A stretch of 64,000 nt of DNA from the NCBI RefSeq assembly GCF_013408145.1, contig NZ_JACBZI010000001.1, positions 62,001-126,000 on the forward strand, read 5' to 3'. The DNA is from Nocardioides marinus (lineage in GTDB: Bacteria > Actinomycetota > Actinomycetes > Propionibacteriales > Nocardioidaceae). The position numbers and the translations under genes were made by a program. The first letter of the stretch is position 1. The number at the start of each line of letters is the position of its first letter. The notes beneath the pieces are model-generated. The model saw only the letters and a program-made list of their open reading frames with translations, was not told where the DNA came from and ran no database searches. Positions 16,013 to 23,847 of this stretch are shown here, in pieces.

Positions 16013-16411
16013 TCAGGCGTCGTCGGGCAGTTCGCCGGCGAGTTCCCCGCGGTCCAGGACCGCCTGCGTGGGGATGGTGGCGCGCAGAATGCCCACGAGA
16101 CGCCACGACGGCCACGACGTCCCCGACCGGAGCGCCGAGAGCCGGTTCACGCTCACGCCCACGTGCGAGGCGTACGCCTTCTGAGTGCGCCCCTTCACCT
16201 GCAGGTACTTCTCGTAGTCCAGCACCAGCTGGCGCAGGTCCCGGACCGCCCGCATGTGCGCAACACCTTGCGTGCGGGTCAGCCCGTAGCGGCGGAACGC
16301 CTCTTCGGGGACCACGAGGCGACCGTGCGGCCACCGACCCTCGACGAAGTCGGCCGGAGTGAGGTCATCGAACGGCGACCGGCGAACCGGACCCCGCTTC
16401 TCCTCCGCCAC
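16013..16411 (-). CDS. XRE-like helix-turn-helix protein
   Basis: A 132-residue protein starting with GTG at 16411. Residues 60-110 include LVLDYEKYLQVKGRTQKAYA, then SHVGVSVNRLSALRSG and SWPSWRLVGIL, an XRE-type helix-turn-helix arrangement. It reads away from the transposition module (divergent from 16555, with 143 bases between). It may regulate the transposase operon, as divergent regulators often do in transposons. A short inverted repeat at 16494-16514 lies in the shared upstream region. Confidence 0.6.
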   Translation of the reverse strand: MAEEKRGPVRRSPFDDLTPADFVEGRWPHGRLVVPEEAFRRYGLTRTQGVAHMRAVRDLRQLVLDYEKYLQVKGRTQKAYASHVGVSVNRLSALRSGTSWPSWRLVGILRATIPTQAVLDRGELAGELPDDA

Positions 16412-16493
16412 GCATCTGACCTTTTCAGCGGCGACCCACGAACCCCACGTCGACCACGCCTGAACTCACTACACACCGCAACCTTGACGCGAT

Positions 16494-16514
16494 GCACAGT
16501 GATTTCTCCTGTGC
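16494..16514. promoter_or_regulatory. Inverted repeat in divergent promoter region of the transposition module
   Basis: GCACAG and CTGTGC form perfect 6-bp arms around a 9-base spacer, between the XRE-like gene and the transposition operon. A TTGACG hexamer at about 16483 could be a -35 box. This would be a suitable operator for control of transposition. Confidence 0.4.
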
Positions 16515-16554
16515 GTGACCATCGTTTCGAGCACCCGACGGCACCAGTGGCGTC

Positions 16555-17547
16555 GTGTCCACCCAACCCACGAACCGCGGCGTCACCATGACCGGGCTCC
16601 GTCGGCCAACCGCCGCGAACCACACCGCACCCGCGAGCACCGCGCGAGTCAGCAGGCAGCAGCGTCCCGCACCCCGGCCGATGGCCGGCACCGTCGTGAT
16701 CGCGCCTAACCGGCGCCAGCGCATCGCCCGACCGCTCAACGTCGCCCCCACCCGCACCAACCTCGCCGCCATCCTCGCCGGCGAGGCCCTCGCCCATGAC
16801 CTCCACGCTGCCGGGTTCCCCGCCGACCTCGCGGGCCAGAACGCCATGCTCGTCGAACTGTGCGACCCGCTGGTACTCGCCCGAGCCGCCGAGCTCGACC
16901 GGCGCGGCGTTTCGTTCCTCGAAGCTGCCGCCCGGTTTCTCGTCACCCACCACCGGCACGCTTGGATGCGCTTCCTTCCCCGCGGCGACATCCTCAGCCT
17001 CTGGCGCGACCACACCGCAACCACGCGAGCCATCTCCGAGACCAGCGGCCACGCAGGAACCGCCGACCTCGACGAGGTCGACCAGGCCGCGAGCCTGCCC
17101 GCCCTGGCACGACGCCGGCGGGTTCTGTGGATGCACCCCGACGGCCCCGCCGCAGGACTGCTGGTGGACCGCATCCACCACACGCCCCGCAGCGGCCTCA
17201 TCGAGGTCGACACATGGATGCGACGCAAGGTCGCCGAAGACCTCCACCGCGTCACCAACCTCCTGGTCGCCCTCGGCGGCACCGCACCGGGCGCTCCCAG
17301 CGGCAGCGGCGAAGACGCCGCCGAGCACGGCATCCTGGGCGTTCGGGTCTTCACCCACCGCGCCCCCAACGCCGGAGTCCACTTCACCGCCACCCTCAAC
17401 CCGGCCGGGCAGGCCGTCGTCGCAGACCACCACCGCATCGGCGGCTGCCACAACTGCCTCAGCACCAGCCACACCACCACCAGCCAGACGCAACCGGCAG
17501 CACCCGAGGACGTGCGCGCTGCCGTGCGAGCGGAGGTGGCGCCGTGA
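16555..17547 (+). CDS. First gene of the transposition operon, unknown
   Basis: 330 residues from GTG 16555; ATG at 16588 is also possible. The N-terminal 65 residues are Arg/Thr/Pro-rich and probably disordered. The core (about 70-240) is helical, with SFLEAAARFLVTHHRH and a WMRFLPRGDIL segment, and the C-terminus has a possible zinc-binding cluster (HHRIGGCHNC). I find no similarity to TnsA or to any named family. It overlaps the transposase start by 4 bases (GTGA), so it is part of the transposition operon. It may be a transposition cofactor or a substitute for TnsA; that is inference from position. Confidence 0.6.
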   Translation: MSTQPTNRGVTMTGLRRPTAANHTAPASTARVSRQQRPAPRPMAGTVVIAPNRRQRIARPLNVAPTRTNLAAILAGEALAHDLHAAGFPADLAGQNAMLVELCDPLVLARAAELDRRGVSFLEAAARFLVTHHRHAWMRFLPRGDILSLWRDHTATTRAISETSGHAGTADLDEVDQAASLPALARRRRVLWMHPDGPAAGLLVDRIHHTPRSGLIEVDTWMRRKVAEDLHRVTNLLVALGGTAPGAPSGSGEDAAEHGILGVRVFTHRAPNAGVHFTATLNPAGQAVVADHHRIGGCHNCLSTSHTTTSQTQPAAPEDVRAAVRAEVAP

Positions 17548-19406
17548 GCACCGCCCAGGTCCACAACCTCGACCTCGCACGCCAGGGCCGCGACAGCGTC
17601 GCCCGCCGCAGCAACGGCTACCGGCTCGGCGACCACGGCAAGCGCACCAGCGCACTGACCCGCGAAGCCGCCATCAACCAACTCCGCGAGGTCGCCAAAC
17701 TCCACGGGAACGTCACCCGGGCAGACAAGGAGCGCGCCGCCGAGCGGGCCGACGTCACGGTCCGCACCATCAATAACTGGTGGTCCAAGGCGTGCCTCGA
17801 AGAGGTTGCCCACCTCCGAGACGACAACGAGATGCCAGGCATGAGCCACCTCGTGATGCCGGCCTACCTCTACCGGTTCGCCGAGCCCGACAAGCTGCAG
17901 CTCACCCAGGACGAAATCGCGTTCTTCGGTCAGGCCAAGCCGCTGCGGAACGCGATCGCGGCAGTGCGCGCCGACCCGACCAACCGGCTCAGCCACTACT
18001 CCGAGTCCACCCTGTACGCCGCCTGGGGCAACGTGACCGCATCAGTGCGGGCCGGGGCCCGCGACGGTGCCGCCGCGCAGCGCGCACTCGAGGCCACCTG
18101 GCCCCTGACCGGCCGCGACCGCATCAACGAGACCTGGTCCATCGACGAGTACGACCTCAAGGTCCGCAGCCGCGACGAGCGCGGCGCACCCATCGAACCC
18201 AAGCTGCTCTGCATCCGAGACCGCGCCTCCGGCCTCCCGCTCGCCTACACCGTCCTCAAGCACGGTGCCCGCGGCGCCGACACCGGCGTTCTCCTTGCCG
18301 CCGCCGCCCTCGGGTTCACCACAACCCACCCTGACGACCCCAACGGCGCCCTGGAAGTCTCCGGGGTCGCACGACTCCTGGTCTCCGACCAGGGAGGCGC
18401 CCTCCTCGGCGACGAAGCGCGTGCCGCCGCCCGCCGTCTCGGCATCGGCAACAGCCCCATCGCCTCCCACACGCCCCAGTCCAACGGCGACCACGAGCAG
18501 ATGCACCAGTCCCTCCTCGCGCACTTCGCGAACGGACCCGGGTCCCGACGTGGATGGCCCGACATCGCCGGCCAGCGAGCCGACCACGGCGACCTGCCCT
18601 TCGACACCGTCGTCGAGGAAATCGGGAACTGGTTCGCCACCTACATCACGCGACCGTTCCAGGGCGGGCCCCACAAGGGCCGCAGCCGCCTGGGCGTCTA
18701 CGCAGACCTCACCGCCGCCGGCGACGTCTACGACGGCCCCACCCTCACCGAGGAAGACGAGGGCTCCGTCGGGTACTGGGTCGGCGAGCGCACCTACGAC
18801 GCCACCCGCGGACTCCACTACGACAACCAGTACTGGCTCTCCTCCGCGCTCGCCGACGCCGCCAACCCCGGCGAACGCATCACGCTCCGCCAACTCCTCG
18901 ACCCCGGCACCCTGTACGCCTACGACAGCAAGGGCCGCTTCATCGGAACCGTCGCGCCACGCGCCGAAGCCATCCCCGCCGAAGTCGAGACCACCCACGC
19001 CCACCGGGCCCGCCGACACACGTTCGTGCAGAACCACATCGCCAAGCCCAAGGCCGCCTCCGCACGCGCCGACGCTCAAGATGCCTGGGACGCCGTCGCA
19101 GACGGTCTCGTCGACGCAGCCGACCACGCCTCCCTCTACGGCCCTCCCCACGACACCAGCGAAGACGAGCACAGCGTTGCTCCCATCCCCGACCTCCACT
19201 TCGTTGCGCCCAGCGCCGCCGCCCAGGCCCCCGACCAGCAGGCGTCGCACCGCCCGCGTCCGCAGCGCACCTCACTGCGCTCCCGCAAGGTCCCGCCGCC
19301 CACCGAGGACCAGCTGCCCGACACCGACAGCCTCGACGCGATCGCAAACCTCTACGGCACCACCCGTTCCGACGACGTCGAAGAGCCGGAGCGAACCGAT
19401 GGGTGA
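17544..19406 (+). CDS. MuA/TnsB/TniA-type DDE transposase
   Basis: 620 residues from GTG 17544, preceded by GGAGGTGG. Residues 40-82 hold a helix-turn-helix (REVAKLHG ... RTINNWW). The RNase H-like catalytic core spans about 190-330: D201 in WSIDEYDLK, D282 in LLVSDQGG, E318 in SNGDHEQMH, giving D-D-35-E. After it, GVYADLT and a segment LHYDNQYWLSS ... YAYDSKGRFIG (about 400-470) resemble the Mu-type transposase C-terminal beta barrel (PF09299). The tail is Ser/Pro-rich. It should cut the element's ends and join them to target DNA, driven by the downstream ATPase. All catalytic residues are present, so it looks active. Confidence 0.85.
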   Translation: MSTAQVHNLDLARQGRDSVARRSNGYRLGDHGKRTSALTREAAINQLREVAKLHGNVTRADKERAAERADVTVRTINNWWSKACLEEVAHLRDDNEMPGMSHLVMPAYLYRFAEPDKLQLTQDEIAFFGQAKPLRNAIAAVRADPTNRLSHYSESTLYAAWGNVTASVRAGARDGAAAQRALEATWPLTGRDRINETWSIDEYDLKVRSRDERGAPIEPKLLCIRDRASGLPLAYTVLKHGARGADTGVLLAAAALGFTTTHPDDPNGALEVSGVARLLVSDQGGALLGDEARAAARRLGIGNSPIASHTPQSNGDHEQMHQSLLAHFANGPGSRRGWPDIAGQRADHGDLPFDTVVEEIGNWFATYITRPFQGGPHKGRSRLGVYADLTAAGDVYDGPTLTEEDEGSVGYWVGERTYDATRGLHYDNQYWLSSALADAANPGERITLRQLLDPGTLYAYDSKGRFIGTVAPRAEAIPAEVETTHAHRARRHTFVQNHIAKPKAASARADAQDAWDAVADGLVDAADHASLYGPPHDTSEDEHSVAPIPDLHFVAPSAAAQAPDQQASHRPRPQRTSLRSRKVPPPTEDQLPDTDSLDAIANLYGTTRSDDVEEPERTDG

Positions 19407-20229
19407 CGCCCCGCCCCGAACGGCTGCGGCGTGGGACGTGCAGCACGCAGCCGCGCGGGTGCCCTACGACGTGCAGCGAACCTTCACCGAGCACTCTGCG
19501 CTCGTCCTGACGCCGCAGATGCGCATGCTTGCCGCCGGGATGCCGTCCGCGCTGGCACGTGGTGCTGCCACCGCCGTGTCCGGGCCCGCCGGATGTGGAA
19601 AGACCACGATGCTCAAGGCCGTCGCCGCAGTGGCCGACCCGGCCGTGAACACCGCGTTCGCCGACATCACCCGCGGCTCCACCGACCGGCAGGTGTGGGA
19701 GGAGATCGCGACCGCAGTCCTCGGCGTCACCGTCGAGGGAACCGCCCGCGACATGCGGCACGCCACCCTCGAGCACCTCGTCACGCACCCAACCCTGCTC
19801 ATCGTCGATGAAGCCCAGTTCATCGGACGGGCCGGGCTACTCCAGCTCCGCTGGCTCTGGGCGCACCCCTTCCCAAACGGGTTCGCCATCGTGCTCGCCG
19901 GATCCGACCTGTTCAGCCACCTCGACGCCGACGAGTCCATCGCCAGCCGCATCAACCGACGCATCGCCCTCGACCACCACACCGCCGCCACGATGGTCAC
20001 CCACATCCAGAACCACCACCGCCTCGCCGCCATCACCGACCGGGACCTCCTGGTCCGCATCAACGAGCAGTACGCACAGGGGTCCTGGAGGAAGTGGTCG
20101 AACTTCCTCGCCGAACTGCGCGACCAACAGCACCGAGGTCCCATCACCGAGCAGGCAGCGCAGCAGGCGCTCACGTCCATCACCGGCCGATACATCGACC
20201 TCGCAGAGCGTCAGCCCTCCCGGCGATGA
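19399..20229 (+). CDS. TnsC/TniB/MuB-like AAA+ ATPase, transposition regulator
   Basis: 276 residues from ATG 19399, overlapping the transposase stop by 8 bases. Walker A is SGPAGCGKTT (residues 61-70) and Walker B is LLIVDEAQ (133-140); a sensor-like segment IVLAGSDLF follows and SRINRRIALDHH resembles the arginine-finger region. This matches AAA+ proteins of transposition (TnsC, TniB, MuB), which form filaments on target DNA, block insertion near an existing copy, and activate the transposase. The order transposase-ATPase is as in Tn7, Tn5053 and Mu. Confidence 0.85.
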   Translation: MGDAPPRTAAAWDVQHAAARVPYDVQRTFTEHSALVLTPQMRMLAAGMPSALARGAATAVSGPAGCGKTTMLKAVAAVADPAVNTAFADITRGSTDRQVWEEIATAVLGVTVEGTARDMRHATLEHLVTHPTLLIVDEAQFIGRAGLLQLRWLWAHPFPNGFAIVLAGSDLFSHLDADESIASRINRRIALDHHTAATMVTHIQNHHRLAAITDRDLLVRINEQYAQGSWRKWSNFLAELRDQQHRGPITEQAAQQALTSITGRYIDLAERQPSRR

Positions 20230-21239
20230 ACCCGTTCGACCCCTTTGCAGGCGAAGGGCCGGCCTTCCCAGGACCAGTAGCGGCCCCCATCTCCGCGCAC
20301 CGCTTCGACCAGGCCCTGCGCACCCTGCGGCCAGCCGCGGCACGACACGACGACACCGCTTGGCTACGTCCACGCCCGATGCCGGTCACCGAGAACCTCG
20401 CAACCTTCAGCCAAGACCTCCTCGACGCGATCGGGGCCGTCGGGCTCGCACCCCCGCGAGCCGTTGGCGAGCGCCACCTCCTCCGGTCGCTGGTTCACCT
20501 CGTCCACGGCCCAGTACGGCACCTCATCGTCGAACACGCCGAACTCGTCGGGACCGACACGCTCGCCGAACTCCACCAGACCGCGCTCCTCGGGTCCGTG
20601 CAGCTCTGGCTCCTCATCGACCCCGCCGGCTCCCTTGGCGGGCCGTCGCTCCGCGGAGAAGCCGACCAAGCGGTCCGCCACTGGGTCCGCGACACCTGCA
20701 CGACCCGTCACGCCGACGCCGTCATCAACGACTGGACCGGACGCCCCGTCAAGACAGGACTCTGCGCGGCACCGCGTCTGCCCTGGTGGACATCAACCCT
20801 GGGCGACACCTGGCCGCCGAAGCCGTGCCGGCAACACCAGACCATTGCGGACTGCGTCGTGTCCTGGGGTCGGCGAGCCGCCATCACCGGAGACACCTTC
20901 GCATCAGTGCACCGGGCGCGCCTGGCCGAGTTCGCGCGCCACCCCGCGACCACCGTCGTTGACCGGTGGCGGCTCACCGCTGCTGGACGGGACCTCTACA
21001 CCCCCGGGATGGACGCCCTCGCGGCGCTCCACCCCGCAGCGAGCGCGGCGCTGCTGTCCGACGTGGCCCCTGACGGCTCGACCGTCGCCGTCGAAGGCAC
21101 CCCGCTGGTGGTAGCCGACCATCTGCGCGCCCCCTTGGCTCGGCTGCGGTCCAGTCGCCGGCTCGCCGGGTGCCACCCACACGAACCCATGCGCGGCCTC
21201 TTCGACCAAACCCAGGAACGCCGGCCCCGCCGGCGCTGA
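20226..21239 (+). CDS. Last gene of the transposition operon, unknown (TniQ/TnsD position)
   Basis: 337 residues from ATG 20226, overlapping the ATPase stop by 4 bases (ATGA). It is in the position where Tn7-like elements carry the target selector (TniQ/TnsD), but I see no TniQ signature. The central region has Cys and His residues that might bind zinc (CTTRHADAV, GLCAAP, PCRQHQ, DCVVSWG, about residues 158-220). The N-terminus is proline-rich. It is the last gene before the end repeats. A target-selection role is inferred from gene order. Confidence 0.6.
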   Translation: MNPFDPFAGEGPAFPGPVAAPISAHRFDQALRTLRPAAARHDDTAWLRPRPMPVTENLATFSQDLLDAIGAVGLAPPRAVGERHLLRSLVHLVHGPVRHLIVEHAELVGTDTLAELHQTALLGSVQLWLLIDPAGSLGGPSLRGEADQAVRHWVRDTCTTRHADAVINDWTGRPVKTGLCAAPRLPWWTSTLGDTWPPKPCRQHQTIADCVVSWGRRAAITGDTFASVHRARLAEFARHPATTVVDRWRLTAAGRDLYTPGMDALAALHPAASAALLSDVAPDGSTVAVEGTPLVVADHLRAPLARLRSSRRLAGCHPHEPMRGLFDQTQERRPRRR

Positions 21240-21311
21240 CGCCGCCACCGCTAGGCCCGGAGCTCATCGAGTTCCGGGCCTTCTTGTCGAGCCCGCACGG
21301 TCTGAGGCGCA

Positions 21312-21468
21312 GGAGTTTCCCCTCTGGAACCGACGAGTTTCTCCGCTGGAACGAGGAGTTTCCCGTCTGGAAGCACGAGCTTCTTCCGTGGAGGAAGCTC
21401 GGCCCAGCTCGGAGTTTCTCGGCCGGAACGCCCCTGGGGATCTTGGGAAACTCCCGCCGGAATCCGCA
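21312..21468 (+). repeat. Right transposon end with five transposase-site-like repeats
   Basis: Direct copies of a 19-bp motif close to GGAGTTTCCCGTCTGGAAC start at 21312, 21334, 21355, 21376 and 21411, so spaced 22, 21, 21 and 35 bases. The copy at 21376 is the most degenerate. An inverted half-site, GGGAAACTCCC, follows at 21444-21454. After it comes a CA at 21467-21468, then the tadA frame. Repeats of this length and spacing are what TnsB or TniA sites look like at the ends of Tn7-like transposons. Confidence 0.65.
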
Positions 21469-21826
21469 GGAGGTCCGCGGGGCCGAGGTGGTCGAGCTGC
21501 TCGCCGCGCTCAACACCGGTCACGAGGGCGGCTGCGGCACCCTGCACGCCAACGCCGCCGCCGACGTCCCCGCCCGGGTGGAGGCCCTCGCCCTTGCCGC
21601 CGGGCTCGACCGGGCGGCCGCCCACAGCCAGCTCGCCGCCGGCGTGGAAGCCGTGCTCCACCTGCGCCGCCACCGCGACGGCACGCGCCGGGTCGCCGAG
21701 CTGGCCGTGCCCTCCCGCGACCGCGACGGCACCGTCCGGATGCTCAGCGCGGTCCGGGTCGAGCACGGTGCCCTGGTCCCCGGGCCCGGGGAGGACCAGT
21801 TGGCCGACGTCCTGGCGCGGGCGTGA
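21469..21826 (+). pseudogene. tadA: tadA/cpaF pilus ATPase, 3' fragment
   Basis: The frame from 21469 reads EVRGAEVVELLAALNTGHEG, then GGCGTLHANAAADVPARVEA, the highly conserved C-terminal part of TadA/CpaF (VirB11-like secretion ATPases: the GEVRGAE Walker B region and the GHEGG-TLHAN segment). The remaining 118 residues are in frame to the normal stop, which overlaps tadB. The Walker A region and N-terminal domains are missing, and the sequence before 21469 is transposon end. Transposition into tadA has therefore most likely inactivated the pilus motor; the 5' part should lie at the element's left end. Confidence 0.85.
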
Positions 21827-22662
21827 GCGCCCCGGTGCTGGCTGGACCCGTGCTGGCAGGGTCGGTGCTCGCTGGACCGGTGCTGGCTGGACCGGTGCCG
21901 GCCGACCCGGTGCTCTCCGCGCTGCTGGCGGGGGCGGCCGCTGCGCTGCTCGTGCCGGGTCGGGTGACGCCCCGCGCCGGCCGGTCGCCGGGTGCGGCGG
22001 TGCTGCTCGCAGGCGCGACGGGAGTGGTCCTGCTCCTCGGGCCCCCGGCCCGCGTGCTCGTCGCGGCCGCGCTCCTCGGGCTGCTGGCGGCCAGTGCCGC
22101 CTGGATCCTGCGGGCCCGACGACAGGCGTCCGCGGCCCGGGCCACCGCCGCCCGCGTGCGCGAGAGCTGCGAGTCCCTCGCCGAGGAGCTCACCGCCGGC
22201 GCCGGCCCCGACCGGGCGCTGGCGCGTGCCGCCCGGGACTGGCCGTCCCTGGGGCCCGTGCTCGCCGCGCACCGGGTCGGGCTCGACGTCCCCACGGCCT
22301 GGCGTCGTGTCGCCGAGGCCCCCGGCGCTGGCGGGCTGCGGCTCGTCGCCGCCGCCTGGCAGGTCTCCGGCCGCACGGGCCAGGGGTTGGCGGCGGCGCT
22401 CTCCCGGGTGGCCGAGGACCTGCGGGCCGGAGAGGCCAGCCGCCGGGTGGTCGCCTCCGAGCTCGCGTCGGCGCGCGCGACCGGTCGGCTCGTGGCCGGC
22501 CTGCCGATGCTGGCCTGGCTGATGGGATCCGGCTCGGGCGGTGACCCGCTCGCCTGGCTCCTGGGCGGTCCTGCCGGCTGGGCCTGCCTCGCGCTCGGTG
22601 GCGGGCTGCTGCTCGGCGGGCTGGCCTGGATCGAGCTGCTCGCCCGGTCGGTGGAGCGATGA
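21823..22662 (+). CDS. tadB: TadB-like pilus assembly membrane protein
   Basis: 279 residues from GTG 21823, coupled to tadA by a GTGA overlap. The N-terminus contains a run of PVLAG pentapeptides. Hydrophobic segments occur around residues 30-75 and again near the C-terminus (AWLMGSG, then CLALGGGLLLGGLAWIELL). The region CESLAEELTAGAGPDRALARA, then VAEDLRAGEASRRVVASE, is the type II secretion system F domain of TadB. With TadC it forms the inner-membrane platform of the Flp/tad pilus. It looks intact, but its operon's ATPase is broken. Confidence 0.85.
   Translation: MSAPVLAGPVLAGSVLAGPVLAGPVPADPVLSALLAGAAAALLVPGRVTPRAGRSPGAAVLLAGATGVVLLLGPPARVLVAAALLGLLAASAAWILRARRQASAARATAARVRESCESLAEELTAGAGPDRALARAARDWPSLGPVLAAHRVGLDVPTAWRRVAEAPGAGGLRLVAAAWQVSGRTGQGLAAALSRVAEDLRAGEASRRVVASELASARATGRLVAGLPMLAWLMGSGSGGDPLAWLLGGPAGWACLALGGGLLLGGLAWIELLARSVER
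21832..21906 (+). repeat. 15-bp minisatellite in tadB
   Basis: About five imperfect copies of CCGGTGCTGGCTGGA encode PVLAG repeats at the start of TadB. The copies keep the frame. Confidence 0.7.
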
Positions 22663-23369
22663 CCGCGCTGGCCGCCGTGGCCACCGCGCTCGCGGTGCTG
22701 CTCGCCCACCGGCCGCACCGGCCCCCGGTCACGGTGCGGCACCGGCCGCGGCCGCCCACCGACGTACGACGGCAGCGGGGGGTGGCCGCTGTCCTGGCCG
22801 TCGTCGCGGGGCTGACCTGGGGTCGCGACCTGCTGGGGCCGCTGCTCGGCCCCGTCGTCGGGCTGGTCGCGGGCGCGGCCGTGTGGACCGCCGCCGGCAG
22901 GGGCGAGTCCAGCGTCGAGCGACGGGCGGCCGCACAGGCTCGCACCGACCTGCCCCACCTGGTGGGTCTGGCCGCCGACGCGGTCCGCGCGGGCAGCGAC
23001 CCCACCCGGGCGCTGCGGCACGCGGCCGACGCGCTGCCCGGCCCGACCGCCGACCGACTGCTCGGCCGTACCCACGCCCTGGCCCTCGGGGCCGACCCCG
23101 CGGCCGTGTGGCGCGAGCTGGCCCACGACCCGGCGCTCGCACCTCTCGGCCGGGCCCTGGCCCGCGCCCACGAGAGCGGGACGCCGGTGGCCGACGCGGT
23201 CGCGCGCCTGGCGGTGCGGTCGGCGGAGCAGGCCCGTGCGGAGGTGGAGGACCGGGCCCGTCGCGTGGGGGTCCGCGCCGCGGTCCCGCTCGGGCTGTGC
23301 CTGCTGCCGTCCTTCGTCGTGCTCGGCATCGTCCCGCTGGCCGCCGCCCTCCTGGCCGACCTCTGGTGA
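22659..23369 (+). CDS. tadC: TadC-like pilus assembly membrane protein
   Basis: 236 residues from ATG 22659, overlapping tadB by 4 bases. Two N-terminal hydrophobic segments (residues 4-15 and 40-75), a T2SSF-type cytoplasmic domain (LPHLVGLAADAVRAGSDPTR, then ALARAHESGTPVADAVARLA), and a C-terminal pair of membrane helices (PLGLCLLPSFVVLGIVPLAA). It partners TadB in the pilus platform. It is followed by three palindromic repeats, then the DUF4244 pilin gene; the operon may continue through them. Confidence 0.85.
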   Translation: MTALAAVATALAVLLAHRPHRPPVTVRHRPRPPTDVRRQRGVAAVLAVVAGLTWGRDLLGPLLGPVVGLVAGAAVWTAAGRGESSVERRAAAQARTDLPHLVGLAADAVRAGSDPTRALRHAADALPGPTADRLLGRTHALALGADPAAVWRELAHDPALAPLGRALARAHESGTPVADAVARLAVRSAEQARAEVEDRARRVGVRAAVPLGLCLLPSFVVLGIVPLAAALLADLW

Positions 23370-23380
23370 CCATCCCCCCC

Positions 23381-23497
23381 GTCGAGCCGGCGCATCCTTA
23401 CGCCGGTTCGGCCCGCCGGTCCCGTCGAGCCGGCGCATCGTTACGCCGGTTCGATCTGTCGGTTCCGTCGAGCCGGCGCATCGTTACGCCGGTTCGA
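23381..23497. repeat. Three copies of a REP-like palindromic repeat
   Basis: Three copies of GTCGAGCCGGCGCATCGTTA followed by CGCCGGTTCGA start at 23381, 23424 and 23467 (43-base period). Each can form a hairpin with several G-U pairs. Two related, almost perfect palindromes lie at 27394-27465. This is a small dispersed repeat family, not a CRISPR: the units are palindromic and the spacers are short and similar. Confidence 0.8.
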
Positions 23498-23643
23498 CGC
23501 CGCCCGGGCCCGGCAGCCGTCCACATGCGGGGTCCGATCGGGCCCCTCCCCAGCCCGGCCCACGGCGCCCCCACGCAGGCCCTCCGGCGACCAGCCTGGG
23601 TGCCCTCGGGCCGCATCGGGTGGCCCCGGACCCAGGAGGCACC

Positions 23644-23847
23644 ATGCCCCGTCCCCACGTCCTCACGACCCGTGGTCGTCCGCGGCACCGCGCCCAGGAC
23701 GGCATCACCACCGCGGAGTACGCCGTCGGCACGGCCGCCGGCGCCGGGCTGGCCGGTCTGCTCTACACGATGCTCACCGGTGGCTTCGGCGACCAGCTGC
23801 TGACGACCCTCTTCGACCACGTGCTCGGCCTGCTGGGCGTCGGATGA
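23644..23847 (+). CDS. DUF4244 Flp-pilin-like protein
   Basis: 67 residues with a positively charged leader, then DGITTAEYAVGTAAGAGLAG and a hydrophobic stretch (LAGLLYTMLTGGF). The G/TAEYA motif resembles the prepilin cleavage and Glu5 region of Flp pilins (DUF4244 in actinobacteria). It is probably the major pilin of the tad pilus. The start is ATG 23644, after the palindromic repeats; the last bases overlap the next gene by 4 (ATGA). Confidence 0.8.
   Translation: MPRPHVLTTRGRPRHRAQDGITTAEYAVGTAAGAGLAGLLYTMLTGGFGDQLLTTLFDHVLGLLGVG

Larger units (their letters stand above)
1..21468 (+). mobile_element. Putative Tn7/Mu-like transposon, right part only (left end outside window)
   Basis: This entry marks the accessory block that I interpret as one large transposon. 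Seen directly: a transposase plus AAA ATPase module at 16555-21239, five spaced 19-bp repeats at 21312-21429, and a tadA reading frame that starts abruptly at about 21469 without its 5' part. Tn7-, Tn5053- and Mu-type elements carry multiple transposase-binding sites at their ends and end in CA; here CA at 21467-21468 is directly followed by the tadA frame. The genes to the left are mostly short, of mixed strand and defence-like, as expected of cargo. The left end was not found, so the length, the target duplication, and whether all of 1-16411 belongs to the same element are open. Confidence 0.5.

Noticed and set aside
16555-17547. Calling this gene TnsA
   Set aside because: No acidic catalytic pattern or QxK motif of TnsA was seen.
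18265-19398. Upstream extension of the ATPase frame inside the transposase gene
   Set aside because: Ser/Pro/Thr-rich shadow translation; the ATPase begins at ATG 19399 with coupled overlap.
20226-21239. Calling this gene TniQ/TnsD
   Set aside because: Gene order would fit, but none of the TniQ sequence features were seen, so it stays unnamed.
21744-23438. A 564-codon antisense frame across tadB and tadC
   Set aside because: Pro/Arg/Ser-rich shadow with no motif; the tad genes on the plus strand are clear.
23381-23497. CRISPR array
   Set aside because: Only three units, palindromic throughout, with 12-base similar spacers and no cas genes; better explained as REP-like repeats.
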